Below are positions 47,168-57,234 of a DNA stretch of 64,000 bases, one piece after another. Positions within the stretch are counted from its first letter, which is position 1. Each line of letters starts with the position of its first letter. The stretch is from Cyclobacteriaceae bacterium (lineage in GTDB: Bacteria; Bacteroidota; Bacteroidia; Cytophagales; Cyclobacteriaceae), in NCBI GenBank assembly GCA_016787605.1, contig JAEUUE010000045.1:1-64000 (forward strand), given 5' to 3'. The notes under the pieces are model-generated. The model ran no database searches and was not told the origin of the DNA. It worked only from the letters and a program-made list of their open reading frames with translations. The position numbers and the translations under genes were made by a program.

Positions 47168-48081
47168 TGCTCTTTGGTTGAGTAGCCCTCGAAGAAATAG
47201 ATGGCAAGGAGAAGATTGGTCAAACGAAAATAGGCCCCATCCCATACTGGGAGATTCGGTATAGCCGACTGAACCCACAAGATGGCGGGCTTTATCCTGG
47301 AAAGAACTGACAAAGCAGCTCGTTTAGCGAGCGGATATTCTACCGCCAACTCCGGATACCCTAATTCAATGGCTTTGGCAATCGTTTCGCCATTCCTCCT
47401 TTTCCGGGCAAAGAAACTCATCGGGTCAAGTCGGTCCTTTTCGTTGTGGTATATAGTCATTCTCTTGTCAAGGTAATAGCGGACGCCAAGTCTGCGGAGA
47501 CGACTTACAAAGTCATAGTCTTCGGCGCCAGCATGAGGAAATCGCTCATCGTAGCCACCCACCAGCACGAACATGCTCTTGTTAATAGCAAAGAAATAAC
47601 TGGCCCCGCCCTTCAACTCAAACACTTCATCGTCTCCCCATTCACCAGATAGCCAGCCACGCAATGACGTAAAGCCATATCTGATCAGGTATCGACCGAA
47701 ATGGTGATCCTTCATTGATTCCACAAGCTGTGGAGGGTAACTCCAGTCAAAAAGATAAACCCGGTTTGGCTCCTTTCGGGCATACTCCATCGCATTCAAG
47801 AGATGCTTCCGCTCGATCAGGAAATCATCGTCCATAAAAATCAAGCATTCCGATGCAGCAACCGAGGCGCCCATATTACGGGCCGAAGCCACGCCATTGC
47901 CAGGATTGTCAATGACTGCTATGGGAATGCCGCCTGCCTGCGGACGAGGTTTGGTGGTTTTTGAATCATTCACTACGATAATCTCCACGTCAATACCCTC
48001 TGCCGCGTTGGACAAAGCGATCAACGTTTCATCTAAAACATGAAGCCTGTCCTTGGTGGGGATAATAATGCTGGCCTGCAT
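47164..48081 (-). CDS. family 2 glycosyltransferase
   Basis: 305 residues. ASIIIPTKDRLHVLDETLIA opens the GT-A fold, the metal site is MDDDF in LIFMDDDFLIE, and AEDYDFVSRLRRLGVRYY is the acceptor-side motif. It overlaps the SAM methyltransferase by one base and the FkbM gene by 4 bp. Part of the O-antigen locus. Confidence 0.9.
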   Translation of the reverse strand: MQASIIIPTKDRLHVLDETLIALSNAAEGIDVEIIVVNDSKTTKPRPQAGGIPIAVIDNPGNGVASARNMGASVAASECLIFMDDDFLIERKHLLNAMEYARKEPNRVYLFDWSYPPQLVESMKDHHFGRYLIRYGFTSLRGWLSGEWGDDEVFELKGGASYFFAINKSMFVLVGGYDERFPHAGAEDYDFVSRLRRLGVRYYLDKRMTIYHNEKDRLDPMSFFARKRRNGETIAKAIELGYPELAVEYPLAKRAALSVLSRIKPAILWVQSAIPNLPVWDGAYFRLTNLLLAIYFFEGYSTKEQ

Positions 48082-48749
48082 TAAATACTTCCTTTAAACA
48101 CTAAGGCGTAGCGTCCGAATTGATCTGAGGTAACCGGCTTAAGGGAATAACATTCACCCTGTCTCCTGCGGAGCAGCTTCAGCAACGGGTGAAGGTAATC
48201 GCGCTTATGTACATCGTCAAAAACGACGATTCCTCCGGGAGCCAGCCGGTCAAGAATTGCCTCGACATAGTTGATGCGCACCTCCACAAAGTTCAGGTCG
48301 TGCAGGATCAAATCAAATGGATCCTGCCGGGCATTAAGGAAATCCTGTAGCAAGAGGAGGTTCTCCGTTTCCAGTCCCTGATGAGCCAGGAATTGTGCGG
48401 TCTTTTGCAACCACGCGCTGTCGTCATCCACCGAAACGGTGGTTACCCCGGGGTTCAACGAGGCATACGACCTCAGGACAAAAGAGCTGAATCCCGAACC
48501 CAGATCAAGAAGCCGTCGTGGCTGTCTCGATTTACAGGCGGCACAGAGGAAGGCGCCCAACTCGAGGGACGCCGCCATGTCGGCCCGGGAAACGCGATCG
48601 ATATAATCGCGATGAACAGGCTTTAAATGAAGAAGACACTCGTTGAAATGGGCCTCAAAATCCGGGAACAAGCCCTTAGCCGAATCAAACGACTTAATAC
48701 GTTGATGCAGTCTGAAATAATCGATTCTACGGAATATTCTGGAAATCAT
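48081..48749 (-). CDS. class I SAM-dependent methyltransferase
   Basis: 222 residues from the ATG giving MISRIFRRIDYFRLHQ, which overlaps the stop of the ABC ATPase gene (ATGA). The SAM motif LLDLGSGFSSFVLRSY and the acidic VSVDDDSAWLQ are clear; DLILHDLNFVEVRINYVEAIL and GGIVVFDDVHKR follow. Its place directly behind wzt suggests that it modifies the exported glycan, possibly at the chain end that the ATPase reads. Confidence 0.82.
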   Translation of the reverse strand: MISRIFRRIDYFRLHQRIKSFDSAKGLFPDFEAHFNECLLHLKPVHRDYIDRVSRADMAASLELGAFLCAACKSRQPRRLLDLGSGFSSFVLRSYASLNPGVTTVSVDDDSAWLQKTAQFLAHQGLETENLLLLQDFLNARQDPFDLILHDLNFVEVRINYVEAILDRLAPGGIVVFDDVHKRDYLHPLLKLLRRRQGECYSLKPVTSDQFGRYALVFKGSI

Positions 48750-49984
48750 GACGGGATATCCGTGGGGTGGGCTGACCATGTGACATTGTCGATAAAGACC
48801 CGGTTGATTTCTTTGTCAGGAAGCAAGCCACTCGAAGTGAAGGCGGCCGGCTCTACGGCAAATCGAATACAATCACGAAGCACTTCAAGATCATGGAACC
48901 CGTTGCCAAAGTGCACATCCAGGCTGTATTGCCCCTCGAATAACGGGAGCCGCGGGATCCGTGCGGAGAGATAGCCGGCGCGGAGAGACTTTTCGGTCAT
49001 CGCACCCGAATAGTGCTTGTTGTTCACCCCGATCAATGGGCTTTGCTGGCTGTCCTTGACAATGAGGCCAAGAATCGGTGAATCCAAAGGCTCTTTAGAC
49101 TGAAAGTAGACCCTCACTTCCATTTGACAACCCATATACAAGGTGCCGGTTACATTGCCATCACAAAGAAGTTCAATGCGCTGTACGGGACCTTGATGAC
49201 TTTCCGGCATGACGATAAATCCGGCAGGGTCAGTGGCATCCGTTGCAGAACTCCCCAGGTAATGACGAACTGTCTCTTCCGAAGGACCGGAGTAAGCCAG
49301 TTTGCCCTGATCAATCCACAGCGCCCGTGAACACATTCGGGTGATCGCGGACATATTGTGGCTTACAAAGAGTATCGTACGACCGCTCCGGGTGACATCT
49401 TCCATCTTTCCCAGGCACTTCCGCTGAAATTCGGCGTCACCGACAGCCAGCACCTCATCAATAATCAGAATCTCCGGTTCCAGGAATGCGGCAACCGCAA
49501 ACGCGAGCCGGAGTTGCATGCCACTTGAATAATGCTTTAATGGCGTGTCCAGGAATTTTTCGGTACCCGCGAAAGCCACGATCGCGTCGAATTGCCGGTC
49601 GATCTCCTGCTTCCGCATCCCTAGCATCGAGCCATTGAGGTATACATTTTCCCGTCCTGTCAATTCCGGATGAAAGCCCGTTCCCACCTCCAGCAAACTC
49701 GCCACACGCCCGCGGACCAGGATGCGGCCCCGCGTTGGCGGTGTGATTCGTGAAAGGATTTTGAGGAGGGTGGATTTTCCCGCGCCATTCTTCCCGATGA
49801 CTCCAACCGATTCTCCCCGCTGGACGTCGAAACTGATATCCCTCAACGCCCAGAAATCTTCGGAGACAGCCGGTGACCTACGCATCCAGCCGCTCAGCGA
49901 CTCCCTCAGGCTGAGGTAAGGTTGCGTCTCGTGGTTTATCCTGAACCTCTTCGATATCCCTTGAATTTCCAGTATGGGCTTCAT
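48746..49984 (-). CDS. polysaccharide ABC transporter ATP-binding protein with cargo domain (Wzt-like)
   Basis: 412 residues. The ATPase half has Walker A GKNGAGKST at 64-72, signature YSSGMQ at 152-157 and Walker B EILIIDEV with Asp176-Glu177. About 165 residues follow (about 245-412) that are beta-rich and match the carbohydrate-binding extension of O-antigen Wzt proteins, which recognise a modified chain terminus. This implies export of finished, capped chains. It sits 5 bp behind the permease. Confidence 0.93.
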   Translation of the reverse strand: MKPILEIQGISKRFRINHETQPYLSLRESLSGWMRRSPAVSEDFWALRDISFDVQRGESVGVIGKNGAGKSTLLKILSRITPPTRGRILVRGRVASLLEVGTGFHPELTGRENVYLNGSMLGMRKQEIDRQFDAIVAFAGTEKFLDTPLKHYSSGMQLRLAFAVAAFLEPEILIIDEVLAVGDAEFQRKCLGKMEDVTRSGRTILFVSHNMSAITRMCSRALWIDQGKLAYSGPSEETVRHYLGSSATDATDPAGFIVMPESHQGPVQRIELLCDGNVTGTLYMGCQMEVRVYFQSKEPLDSPILGLIVKDSQQSPLIGVNNKHYSGAMTEKSLRAGYLSARIPRLPLFEGQYSLDVHFGNGFHDLEVLRDCIRFAVEPAAFTSSGLLPDKEINRVFIDNVTWSAHPTDIPS

Positions 49985-49989
49985 GGATA

Positions 49990-50826
49990 TCAGGCGAGGT
50001 CGGCAAAAAAGGATTCCACTTTCCGGAAATAGGCGATGCCTGCGACCAGGAAGATCACATTCGATACCAGGCTAATGATCAGCAACGTGGCATCTGGCTC
50101 AGTTGCGGCGAAAGGCAGGCGAAACACTGCAACGGCCGCGTACATGGGGTTCAGGGCCATGATCTCCTGGATCCAGCGCTGCCCGATCATCGACACGGGG
50201 TAAATGACGGGCGTCACGAACAGTAGCACTTGTACCAGAAACGGGATCACATACCGGAAGTCGCGGAACTTCACATTGAGCGCCGCCAGCAGGCAGCCCG
50301 GCCCCAGGGTTGCGAGGATGGTCAGCAGGACTCCCGAGGGCCAGCACCAGAGAGCCCTCATCAGTTCAACTTCCGGCTGATAGTAAATCAGCAAAGGAAT
50401 GAAGACCACCAACGACATGAGAAAATCGAAAAGGCTTACCAGGATTGAGGACAGGGGAATGATGAGGCGCGGAAAATAAATTTTCCGAATCACGGCTGCC
50501 TGCGTGATCATGCTTTGTCCCGCATTGGTGATCCCGGAAGAAAAGATCAGCCAGAGCATCAGGCCCGAAAAAGCAAAAACGGGATAGTCGATACCTTCGG
50601 AGGGAATGTTGAGGTTGCGCCCAAGTAGAAGAGTAAAAAGGGCTGTGAGCAACAGCGGCTGCAAAACCGCCCAGAGGAAGCCAAGCATCGTCTGCTTGTA
50701 CTTGACCTTAATGTCTCGCCAGGTAAAAAAATAGAATAACTCCCGATGCTCAATTAGTTCATCCAGGTTTAGGCCGAAGGAATTTTTTGGCTTTATTTCG
50801 AGAAAGTATTCCCGTTGACTCTCCAT
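49990..50826 (-). CDS. polysaccharide ABC transporter permease (Wzm-like)
   Basis: 278 residues of the ABC-2 type. After a cytoplasmic N-terminus (about 1-40, FYFFTWRDIKVKYKQTMLG is the usual motif), six membrane segments follow. With the ATPase it would move lipid-linked polysaccharide across the inner membrane. It is first in its run on the minus strand; only 28 bp separate its start from that of a divergent glycosyltransferase. Confidence 0.92.
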   Translation of the reverse strand: MESQREYFLEIKPKNSFGLNLDELIEHRELFYFFTWRDIKVKYKQTMLGFLWAVLQPLLLTALFTLLLGRNLNIPSEGIDYPVFAFSGLMLWLIFSSGITNAGQSMITQAAVIRKIYFPRLIIPLSSILVSLFDFLMSLVVFIPLLIYYQPEVELMRALWCWPSGVLLTILATLGPGCLLAALNVKFRDFRYVIPFLVQVLLFVTPVIYPVSMIGQRWIQEIMALNPMYAAVAVFRLPFAATEPDATLLIISLVSNVIFLVAGIAYFRKVESFFADLA

Positions 50827-50854
50827 GAATCGCCGTTAGGTGCGCCTCGCAAAA

Positions 50855-51949
50855 ATGCAGAAAAATAACAGAACTATACTTTTTCTGGCGCCCTATCCCT
50901 TCGGCCAGGCCCCGTCACAACGCTTTCGGTTTGAGCAGTACCTCGATATTCTCCGGCAAGAAGGATTTGAGGTTCAATTGCATTCCTTTCTCGATGATGC
51001 AGGATGGAGAGTGCTCTACAAGAGAGGTCACGTTGCACAAAAATCAATCGCCATCCTCGGAGGGTTTCTCCGACGGTTCGCCCTGCTTTTTGGCCCTGTA
51101 TTCCGGGCCGATGTCGTGTTCATCCACCGTGAAGCCACACCGGTTGGACCCCCGCTTTTTGAATTCCTTATTGCCCGGCTGCTCCGCAAACCGGTTGTCT
51201 ATGACTTTGATGACGCCATCTGGTTACCCAACACGAGTGAGGAGAACAGGTTTGCAGGCTGGATCAAATGGCACTCGAAAGTAGCGTCCATCTGCCGTTG
51301 GAGCCGCCGGGTGAGTGCGGGCAATGCGTACCTGGCCGACTTTGCCCGATCGTATAATTCCGAGGTAGTGATCAATCCCACCACGATTGATTGCACCCGC
51401 GTTCATGTACCGGCTCCACGAAAGAACGACGAAAGCCGATGCCTCACGTTGGGGTGGACCGGAACTCACTCCACGCTCAAGTACCTGGATGCCTTCGAAC
51501 CGGTATGGGCCAACCTGGTTTCTCAATTCGGGGCGGGAATCAAGTTGTTGATCATTGCCGATCGCCAGCCACCTTATACCTGGCCTCAGCTGGAATTCAT
51601 CCCCTGGTCAAAGGAAACCGAAGTCCAGGACCTCTCGCGAATTGATATTGGCTTAATGCCCTTGACCATCGACCGCTGGACCGAAGGCAAGTGCGGATTG
51701 AAGGTCCTGCAATACATGGCGTTGTCTATTCCTGCCGTCGCTTCTCCGGTAGGAGTGAACACAAAAATCATTCGCCAAGCCGAGACCGGTCTTTTGTGTG
51801 ATTCACCGGATCAATGGGAAGAATCCATTGCCCGGCTGATCAGGGACCCCGCCTGGCGGAAGACCCTCGGCGAAGCCGGTCGACAACACGTTGTCCAGTT
51901 CTACTCGGTGGACTCCAACCGGTCCAACTTCATTTCGCTTTTCCGGTAA
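50855..51949 (+). CDS. glycosyltransferase (GT-B fold)
   Basis: 364 residues from the ATG giving MQKNNRTILFLAPYPFG; a GTG five codons earlier is possible. A GT4-like donor half is visible (KCGLKVLQYMALSIPAVASPVGVN) with PYDFDDAIWLPN-like residues in the first half. It is the only plus-strand gene inside the glycan locus: divergent from the permease and overlapping the 3' end of the polymerase-like gene by 49 bp. It may therefore be expressed separately from its neighbours. Confidence 0.85.
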   Translation: MQKNNRTILFLAPYPFGQAPSQRFRFEQYLDILRQEGFEVQLHSFLDDAGWRVLYKRGHVAQKSIAILGGFLRRFALLFGPVFRADVVFIHREATPVGPPLFEFLIARLLRKPVVYDFDDAIWLPNTSEENRFAGWIKWHSKVASICRWSRRVSAGNAYLADFARSYNSEVVINPTTIDCTRVHVPAPRKNDESRCLTLGWTGTHSTLKYLDAFEPVWANLVSQFGAGIKLLIIADRQPPYTWPQLEFIPWSKETEVQDLSRIDIGLMPLTIDRWTEGKCGLKVLQYMALSIPAVASPVGVNTKIIRQAETGLLCDSPDQWEESIARLIRDPAWRKTLGEAGRQHVVQFYSVDSNRSNFISLFR

Positions 51950-53232
51950 TCCAGCAGCAGCACCAGGGCCGTAACGAAGAACGGCAATAGCGGAATCTTG
52001 TACCTGACCAGTGTTCCGAAATTGTAAGTGGAGGCGCCGATGGCAAACGCAAAGACGAGCGTGAAGGAAAGGGCAAAGATTACGTTGGGCTTCGCCAGGT
52101 TCCCAAAGATGGAGCCGCGCTGGCGGGCTAACACGTACAAGACAACCAGCAGAATCACGAAGCTCTCTGCAGCCGAAAACAACATCAGCGAGTTCTTCAC
52201 TTCCCACAAATAAGGCCGGAACAACGACACGTTAATGGCCTGGGGAGCCAATCGAACCATCGATTCTAAGGAACCGTCGAGCTCACCGAGGGAATACCCC
52301 GAACCGGCATATCGCCCCGACCAGTAACGGATGTCGTAGGCGGTCACGCGCGATGTCTTGGCAATGTTACTGAGCGCGTAGCGTTCATCTTCCTCTCCGA
52401 TCTTCGCTACCGTAAAGTATCCCGAGGCAATGAGGATCAGGGCCACGAAAGGCACCACCATGGCGCGGAGAATAACGGAGGGAATGCGATAAACCTGCGA
52501 GGCACCCAACCAAAGCAATACCGAAGGGAGGTAGGCCTGGAGAATGAACTTCCGGATGCTGAAGATCAGATAAAGAGAAGCCAGCAGGAGCAGGATGTTG
52601 ATTATCCGTGCTTTCCGCGCAATGAATATGAGGTAGATCTGGTACGTCGCTATCCCCAGGCAGGCCAGCGTGACGGTGTCCTTCAATACGCCACTGCCCC
52701 AGAAAAAAACGGAAGGAATGAAGAAGGCAGCAATGGCCAGCCGTCCATGAAGGTGAGGGAATTGTTTGTAGAAGGTCAGGTAAAACTGCCACGAACCAAT
52801 GAAACTGAGCACGGCAAACAGGGCGGCCGTAGAGGAATAGGTCGAGAAGGTAAGCAGGTCAAAGACGGCCGCCAGGCGGATCAACATGTAGGAGTTCGAG
52901 TCGCGGAAGAGATAAATCTGGGAGGCATACTGGTACACGTCTCCCGGGTTGCGACTGTCGGCGAACAGGAGTTTCAGCCCATCGATCGGCGAATCCAGGA
53001 AAGCCTTCCAAACAAAACGGCTGCCATAGGTATGATACATGAACGTATCACCGCTCCCATAGTAGTACTGATAGACCACGCCTAACGCAATGGCTCCGAA
53101 AATTTTTGCTGTGAGGGCGGGAAAGTAATAAACGCGGTTGACCTCATCCGTTGCATAAGGCCTGACCAGGAAGGCCACTCCATAGATCAGGAGTAAAAAG
53201 GCTGGCGTGACCAGTAAATCACGGAGTTCCAC
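51901..53232 (-). CDS. multi-pass membrane protein, candidate polysaccharide polymerase
   Basis: 443 residues if started at the GTG (53232) five bases past the fcl stop; the only longer frame runs backwards through fcl by 70 bp. About ten membrane segments are seen, with a conserved-looking FFIPSVFFWGSGVLKD and a large loop before LALLDYRKSEMKL at the end. The position between fcl and the ABC exporter fits a Wzy-like polymerase or ligase, but ABC-dependent pathways normally lack Wzy, so the role is uncertain. Confidence 0.6.
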   Translation of the reverse strand: MELRDLLVTPAFLLLIYGVAFLVRPYATDEVNRVYYFPALTAKIFGAIALGVVYQYYYGSGDTFMYHTYGSRFVWKAFLDSPIDGLKLLFADSRNPGDVYQYASQIYLFRDSNSYMLIRLAAVFDLLTFSTYSSTAALFAVLSFIGSWQFYLTFYKQFPHLHGRLAIAAFFIPSVFFWGSGVLKDTVTLACLGIATYQIYLIFIARKARIINILLLLASLYLIFSIRKFILQAYLPSVLLWLGASQVYRIPSVILRAMVVPFVALILIASGYFTVAKIGEEDERYALSNIAKTSRVTAYDIRYWSGRYAGSGYSLGELDGSLESMVRLAPQAINVSLFRPYLWEVKNSLMLFSAAESFVILLVVLYVLARQRGSIFGNLAKPNVIFALSFTLVFAFAIGASTYNFGTLVRYKIPLLPFFVTALVLLLDYRKSEMKLDRLESTE

Positions 53233-53237
53233 GACGT

Positions 53238-54167
53238 TCAGGATGAAAAACCTGCGGCCTGGTAGGCCCTGATTAGACCTTCCTCCAATGGGATGCGGGC
53301 GCGCCAACCTTTCTTCGCCAAGCTGGTCACATCCATCAACTTCCTCGGCGTACCATCAGGCTTTGTCGTGTCGAACACGATCTTCCCGGAATAGCCGACA
53401 ATCTTCGCGACCAGCTGCGCCAGCTCACGGATGCTCAGCTCCTTCCCAGTACCCACATTGATGAAACCCGGCTCGTCGAAGCGCTCCATCAGAAACAGGC
53501 AGGCTTCCGCCAAATCATCGACGTGCATAAATTCCCGCAACGGGGTACCGGTACCCCACACCACCACCTCCGGAGCGTCTTGCTTTCTTGCCTCATGGAA
53601 TTTTCTCAGCAAGGCAGGAATTACATGGCTCGTCTGCAGGTCATAATTGTCGTTCGGCCCGTAGAGGTTGGTCGGCATCGCCGAAATGAAATGGCACCCG
53701 TACTGGCTCCGGTAGGCATCGCACATCTTGATCCCCGCAATCTTGGCAATGGCGTAGGGCTCGTTGGTGGGCTCCAGCAGACCCGTGAGAAGGTAGTCTT
53801 CCTTCAGCGGCTGCGGCGCCAGCTTGGGATAGATGCAGGAGCTCCCCAGGAACAACAATTTTTTAACACCTGCCCGGTACGACTCGTGGATCACATGGCT
53901 CTGGATCATCAGGTTGTCGTAGAGAAACTCTGCCCGGTAGGTGTTGTTGGCGACAATGCCGCCCACTTTCGCGGCAGCAAGGAAAACGTAATCCGGTTTT
54001 TCCGCCTGAAAGAATGTGCGTACCGCGGCCCCGTCACGCAAGTCCAATTCGGACGAGCTGCGAAGGACCAGGTTATTGAATCCTTCCAATTGCAGGCGCC
54101 GCACGATGGCTGAGCCAACCATGCCCCGGTGCCCGGCGACAAAAATCTTTGAAGCTTCTTCCATCAT
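53238..54167 (-). CDS. fcl: GDP-L-fucose synthase
   Basis: 309 residues. It epimerises and reduces GDP-4-keto-6-deoxymannose to GDP-L-fucose. The NADP motif GHRGMVG is at 12-18 and the catalytic Tyr-x-x-x-Lys is [18 protein letters not shown] is characteristic. Its ATG overlaps the gmd stop by 4 bp, so gmd and fcl are coupled. Confidence 0.96.
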   Translation of the reverse strand: MMEEASKIFVAGHRGMVGSAIVRRLQLEGFNNLVLRSSSELDLRDGAAVRTFFQAEKPDYVFLAAAKVGGIVANNTYRAEFLYDNLMIQSHVIHESYRAGVKKLLFLGSSCIYPKLAPQPLKEDYLLTGLLEPTNEPYAIAKIAGIKMCDAYRSQYGCHFISAMPTNLYGPNDNYDLQTSHVIPALLRKFHEARKQDAPEVVVWGTGTPLREFMHVDDLAEACLFLMERFDEPGFINVGTGKELSIRELAQLVAKIVGYSGKIVFDTTKPDGTPRKLMDVTSLAKKGWRARIPLEEGLIRAYQAAGFSS

Positions 54168-55285
54168 TCCATTCTGCGCAACACGGTATAGCCGCCCTGT
54201 TTCAGGTGGAGATCACGGCGGAAAATATCGAGGTCGGAGGCCACCATTTCGTTGACCATTGCTTCCAGGGTATGGCTTGGACTCCAGCCCAGCTTGGCCT
54301 TAGCCTTTGAAGCGTCACCGATCAGCAAGTCGACCTCGGTAGGCCGGAAGTAGCGCGGGTCTACCTCCACCACCACCTGGCCGGGTTTGACCTGGAATTC
54401 TGGTGTTGAGCAACTCACCACCACGCCCTGCTCTTTCTCCCCTTTTCCCCGGAATGAAATCTCAATACCCGCGGAGGCAAAGGCCATGATGCAAAAATCA
54501 CGCACGGTAGTGGTCTTCCCCGTAGCGATCACGAAATCTTCCGGCTCCGGTTGCTGGAGCATCATCCACATCGCTTCCACATAGTCTTTCGCGTGACCCC
54601 AGTCACGGCGGGCAGCGAGATTTCCGATAAAAATCCGGTCCGACAACCCCAGGGCGATCTGGGCTACCCCCCGGGTGATTTTCCGAGTCACGAACGTTTC
54701 GCCGCGCAACGGGCTCTCGTGGTTGAAAAGAATTCCGTTGCAGGCAAAGATGTCATACGCCTCCCGGTAGTTTACCGTGATCCAATAGGCATACAATTTC
54801 GCTACGCCATAAGGCGACCTAGGATAGAACGGAGTCTTCTCCGACTGGGGCACCTCCTGCACCAAGCCGTACAATTCAGAACTGGATGCCTGGTAAAACT
54901 TGGTCTTCTTGGTAAGCCCCAGCAGCCGGACAGCCTCCAGGATCCGCAAGGTTCCCACCCCGTCGGCGTTGGCCGTGTATTCGGGCTCCTCAAAGGAGAC
55001 CTTCACATGACTCATGGCGCCGAGGTTGTAGATCTCATCGGGCTTGATGTCGGCGATGATACGCGTGATGTTCATCGCATCAGTAAGGTCGCCATAATGC
55101 AGGTGGAAATTGGCGCCCCGCTCATGAGGGTCCTGGTACAGGTGATCGATGCGCGCGGTGTTCAACAGCGAGGAACGCCGCTTAATGCCGTGCACTTCGT
55201 ATCCTTTGTTCAGCAGGAACTCACTGAGATAGGCTCCATCCTGCCCGGTGACACCGGTTAGTAACGCCTTCTTTTTCAACGTCAA
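54164..55285 (-). CDS. gmd: GDP-mannose 4,6-dehydratase
   Basis: 373 residues. It makes GDP-4-keto-6-deoxy-D-mannose, the first step to GDP-L-fucose. [15 protein letters not shown] is the NADP-binding start, YGVAK the catalytic pair, and [13 protein letters not shown] the typical C-terminal stretch. It follows the TPR gene by 14 bp and precedes fcl with a 4-bp overlap. GDP-mannose would come from manC at the right edge. Confidence 0.97.
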   Translation of the reverse strand: MTLKKKALLTGVTGQDGAYLSEFLLNKGYEVHGIKRRSSLLNTARIDHLYQDPHERGANFHLHYGDLTDAMNITRIIADIKPDEIYNLGAMSHVKVSFEEPEYTANADGVGTLRILEAVRLLGLTKKTKFYQASSSELYGLVQEVPQSEKTPFYPRSPYGVAKLYAYWITVNYREAYDIFACNGILFNHESPLRGETFVTRKITRGVAQIALGLSDRIFIGNLAARRDWGHAKDYVEAMWMMLQQPEPEDFVIATGKTTTVRDFCIMAFASAGIEISFRGKGEKEQGVVVSCSTPEFQVKPGQVVVEVDPRYFRPTEVDLLIGDASKAKAKLGWSPSHTLEAMVNEMVASDLDIFRRDLHLKQGGYTVLRRME

Positions 55286-55299
55286 TCTCTGTTTAGTGG

Positions 55300-56481
55300 T
55301 TAATCTCCCTTATCCAAGTTCTTCAGACGGCGCTTGGCATCCTTGAACGCTTCATCCTTCCGCCCGGCCTTCTTCTTTACGTCTTCGAAATACTTACGGG
55401 CCAGTTTCTTGTCGCCCTCTTTGCCCGCGATCTCGCCCAGAGCAATCAGGCTGTAAAGATAATAGCCTGATTGGGTTGCCCCCGTCTCTTCGGCAAACTT
55501 CACGGTTTGCCCGTAGTACTTTTTCGCCTCATCGCGGTTATTGCGGAAGTCTCCCAACTGCCCCAGAAAGAAGGCAGCATAGCGACCGCTGGTGGCCTCA
55601 TAGCCCAGGTCGCCGCTGTCGATCCGGGTGAGGATGGCCTTTGACTCCCGTTCCATGTCCGCGTACATCCCCCGCGTGTACAGCATCCGTGCATAGTAAC
55701 GGTGGAAGTACGGGTTGTCCGGGTAGGTCTTGAACAGGTATTCGGCAATCTGCATGGCCTGCTCATTCTTGTTTTCGTAGCTATTGTAAATACGCATCAG
55801 CCAGACCATCGCTTCCGTACGGGTATAGAACGCATTGAACGACACCTCCCTCAATTGTTTCAGGCCCAACTCCTTGTCGCCCTTGGGGAAGAACCACAGC
55901 AACGGCTTCAGCGCGGGGTAGTTCTCCCGTACCCACACCGAGAAATAATTGTACAGCGCATCACCAAATAACAGCTCCGGACTGAGGTATTCTTTTTCCT
56001 TGCACTCCTCGAGAAATTTCAAGGCGCGCTTGCCCGCCACGGCGGCCTTGCGCCACTCTTTCCTGTCCTCATCGGAATACAAGCGCCCCTTGAACCCATA
56101 GGCGGCGGCGAGAAAGAAAGCCGCTTCAATGCGGTACTCCGGCACCTTGTCGTGCAATTGCTCAGCTACCTGGATGGTGCTGTCCATGTAGGCCAGGAAC
56201 CGGTCGTCGTGATCCCGGTTTTCAATGCTGGGCATGATCTTCCACCATTCGCTCAGCCCCAGCAGGAAATAGGGCAAGGGATGCCACTGGTACTTCTGCT
56301 TGAACCAACGGAATTGCTGTTCAGCTTTCGCAAACTTGAAATTGTATAAATCGTTCAATGCCTGCGTGGCTTCCAGTTGAATCGTGATATTGGAGATCAG
56401 GATCAACGTCGTGTCCTTTCGTTCCTGGGCGGCCGTTCGCCCGAAACAAAACACCAAAAGGAAGGCAAGTCCTATTTTCAC
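55300..56481 (-). CDS. exported TPR protein of unknown function
   Basis: 393 residues from the GTG at 56481, giving a signal peptide (about 1-20, [18 protein letters not shown]). A longer frame to 57057 only mirrors the opposite-strand Yip1-like gene and is rejected. The mature part is TPR-like helices (about 40-385), for example [19 protein letters not shown] and [28 protein letters not shown] element (56506-56499) lies 18 bases upstream of the start. With gmd 14 bp downstream it may lead the glycan operon. No enzyme motif was seen. Confidence 0.7.
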   Translation of the reverse strand: MKIGLAFLLVFCFGRTAAQERKDTTLILISNITIQLEATQALNDLYNFKFAKAEQQFRWFKQKYQWHPLPYFLLGLSEWWKIMPSIENRDHDDRFLAYMDSTIQVAEQLHDKVPEYRIEAAFFLAAAYGFKGRLYSDEDRKEWRKAAVAGKRALKFLEECKEKEYLSPELLFGDALYNYFSVWVRENYPALKPLLWFFPKGDKELGLKQLREVSFNAFYTRTEAMVWLMRIYNSYENKNEQAMQIAEYLFKTYPDNPYFHRYYARMLYTRGMYADMERESKAILTRIDSGDLGYEATSGRYAAFFLGQLGDFRNNRDEAKKYYGQTVKFAEETGATQSGYYLYSLIALGEIAGKEGDKKLARKYFEDVKKKAGRKDEAFKDAKRRLKNLDKGD

Positions 56482-56529
56482 TGTATCTTTCAACCCCGCA
56501 AAAATAGCATTGCGGACGCAAGTATTCGC

Positions 56530-57156
56530 ATGAGCCCCGAAGACGACGCCTCGATCTACTCCCATTCCAAGCGACAGTTGTTCTTGCTGATCTGCCTGAG
56601 CACACTCGTACTTCTGTTTGTCAAGAAGTCGATGATCGAAAATGAAACGGCGGCCTTCGAGTTCCTCGCCGACCAGCCGGCCGGCTCGGTCCTCCACCTT
56701 CGCAGCGCTCTCCAGTATATCTCCATACCCCTGATCTATGCCTGGAAATTTACCGCGCTCGGCTTCGTCATCTGGGTAGGGTGCTTTCTGTTCGGATATC
56801 GCGTGACCTACTCTCAATGCTGGAAGATTGTGCTTGTTGCTGAGTTTGTATTCCTGGTACCGGAGTTGATCAAGATCGCCTGGTTCTTCTTTGTGGTGCG
56901 CGACCCGAACTTCTATGAAATCGGGGCCTTCTATCCGCTGTCGGTGATGAACCTCCTCGACTATCAAACGCTGGATGCCGCCTACAGTTATCCCAGCAAG
57001 GCCCTGAACCTGTTCGAGCCGATGTATTGGTACCTCCTCGTGTTGGGAATAACCCATTTTACCCGGAGGGAAAAACGTGCGGCCTGGATCATTGTCCTCG
57101 GCTTCTATTTGCCGGTTTTCCTGCTTTGGCTCCTATTCTATAGTATCGTATACTAA
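56530..57156 (+). CDS. Yip1-like membrane protein
   Basis: 208 residues from the ATG giving MSPEDDASIYSHSKR. Five to six hydrophobic segments, with FGYRVTYSQCWKIVLVAEF as the Yip1-like central stretch. Function is unknown. It is divergent from the TPR gene (48 bp between starts) and upstream of the DUF2723 gene on the same strand. Confidence 0.7.
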   Translation: MSPEDDASIYSHSKRQLFLLICLSTLVLLFVKKSMIENETAAFEFLADQPAGSVLHLRSALQYISIPLIYAWKFTALGFVIWVGCFLFGYRVTYSQCWKIVLVAEFVFLVPELIKIAWFFFVVRDPNFYEIGAFYPLSVMNLLDYQTLDAAYSYPSKALNLFEPMYWYLLVLGITHFTRREKRAAWIIVLGFYLPVFLLWLLFYSIVY

Positions 57157-57234
57157 CCGGGGTTTTTTGCCCAAATTGGCGCTGTTGCCGGCGGATTGAC
57201 TATTTTCGCCCCTTACATTCTGCGTTTTCAACAC

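Noticed and set aside
56482-57057. N-terminal extension of the TPR gene by 192 codons
   Set aside because: It lies opposite the Yip1-like gene, lacks any domain, and would bury a clear signal peptide inside the protein.
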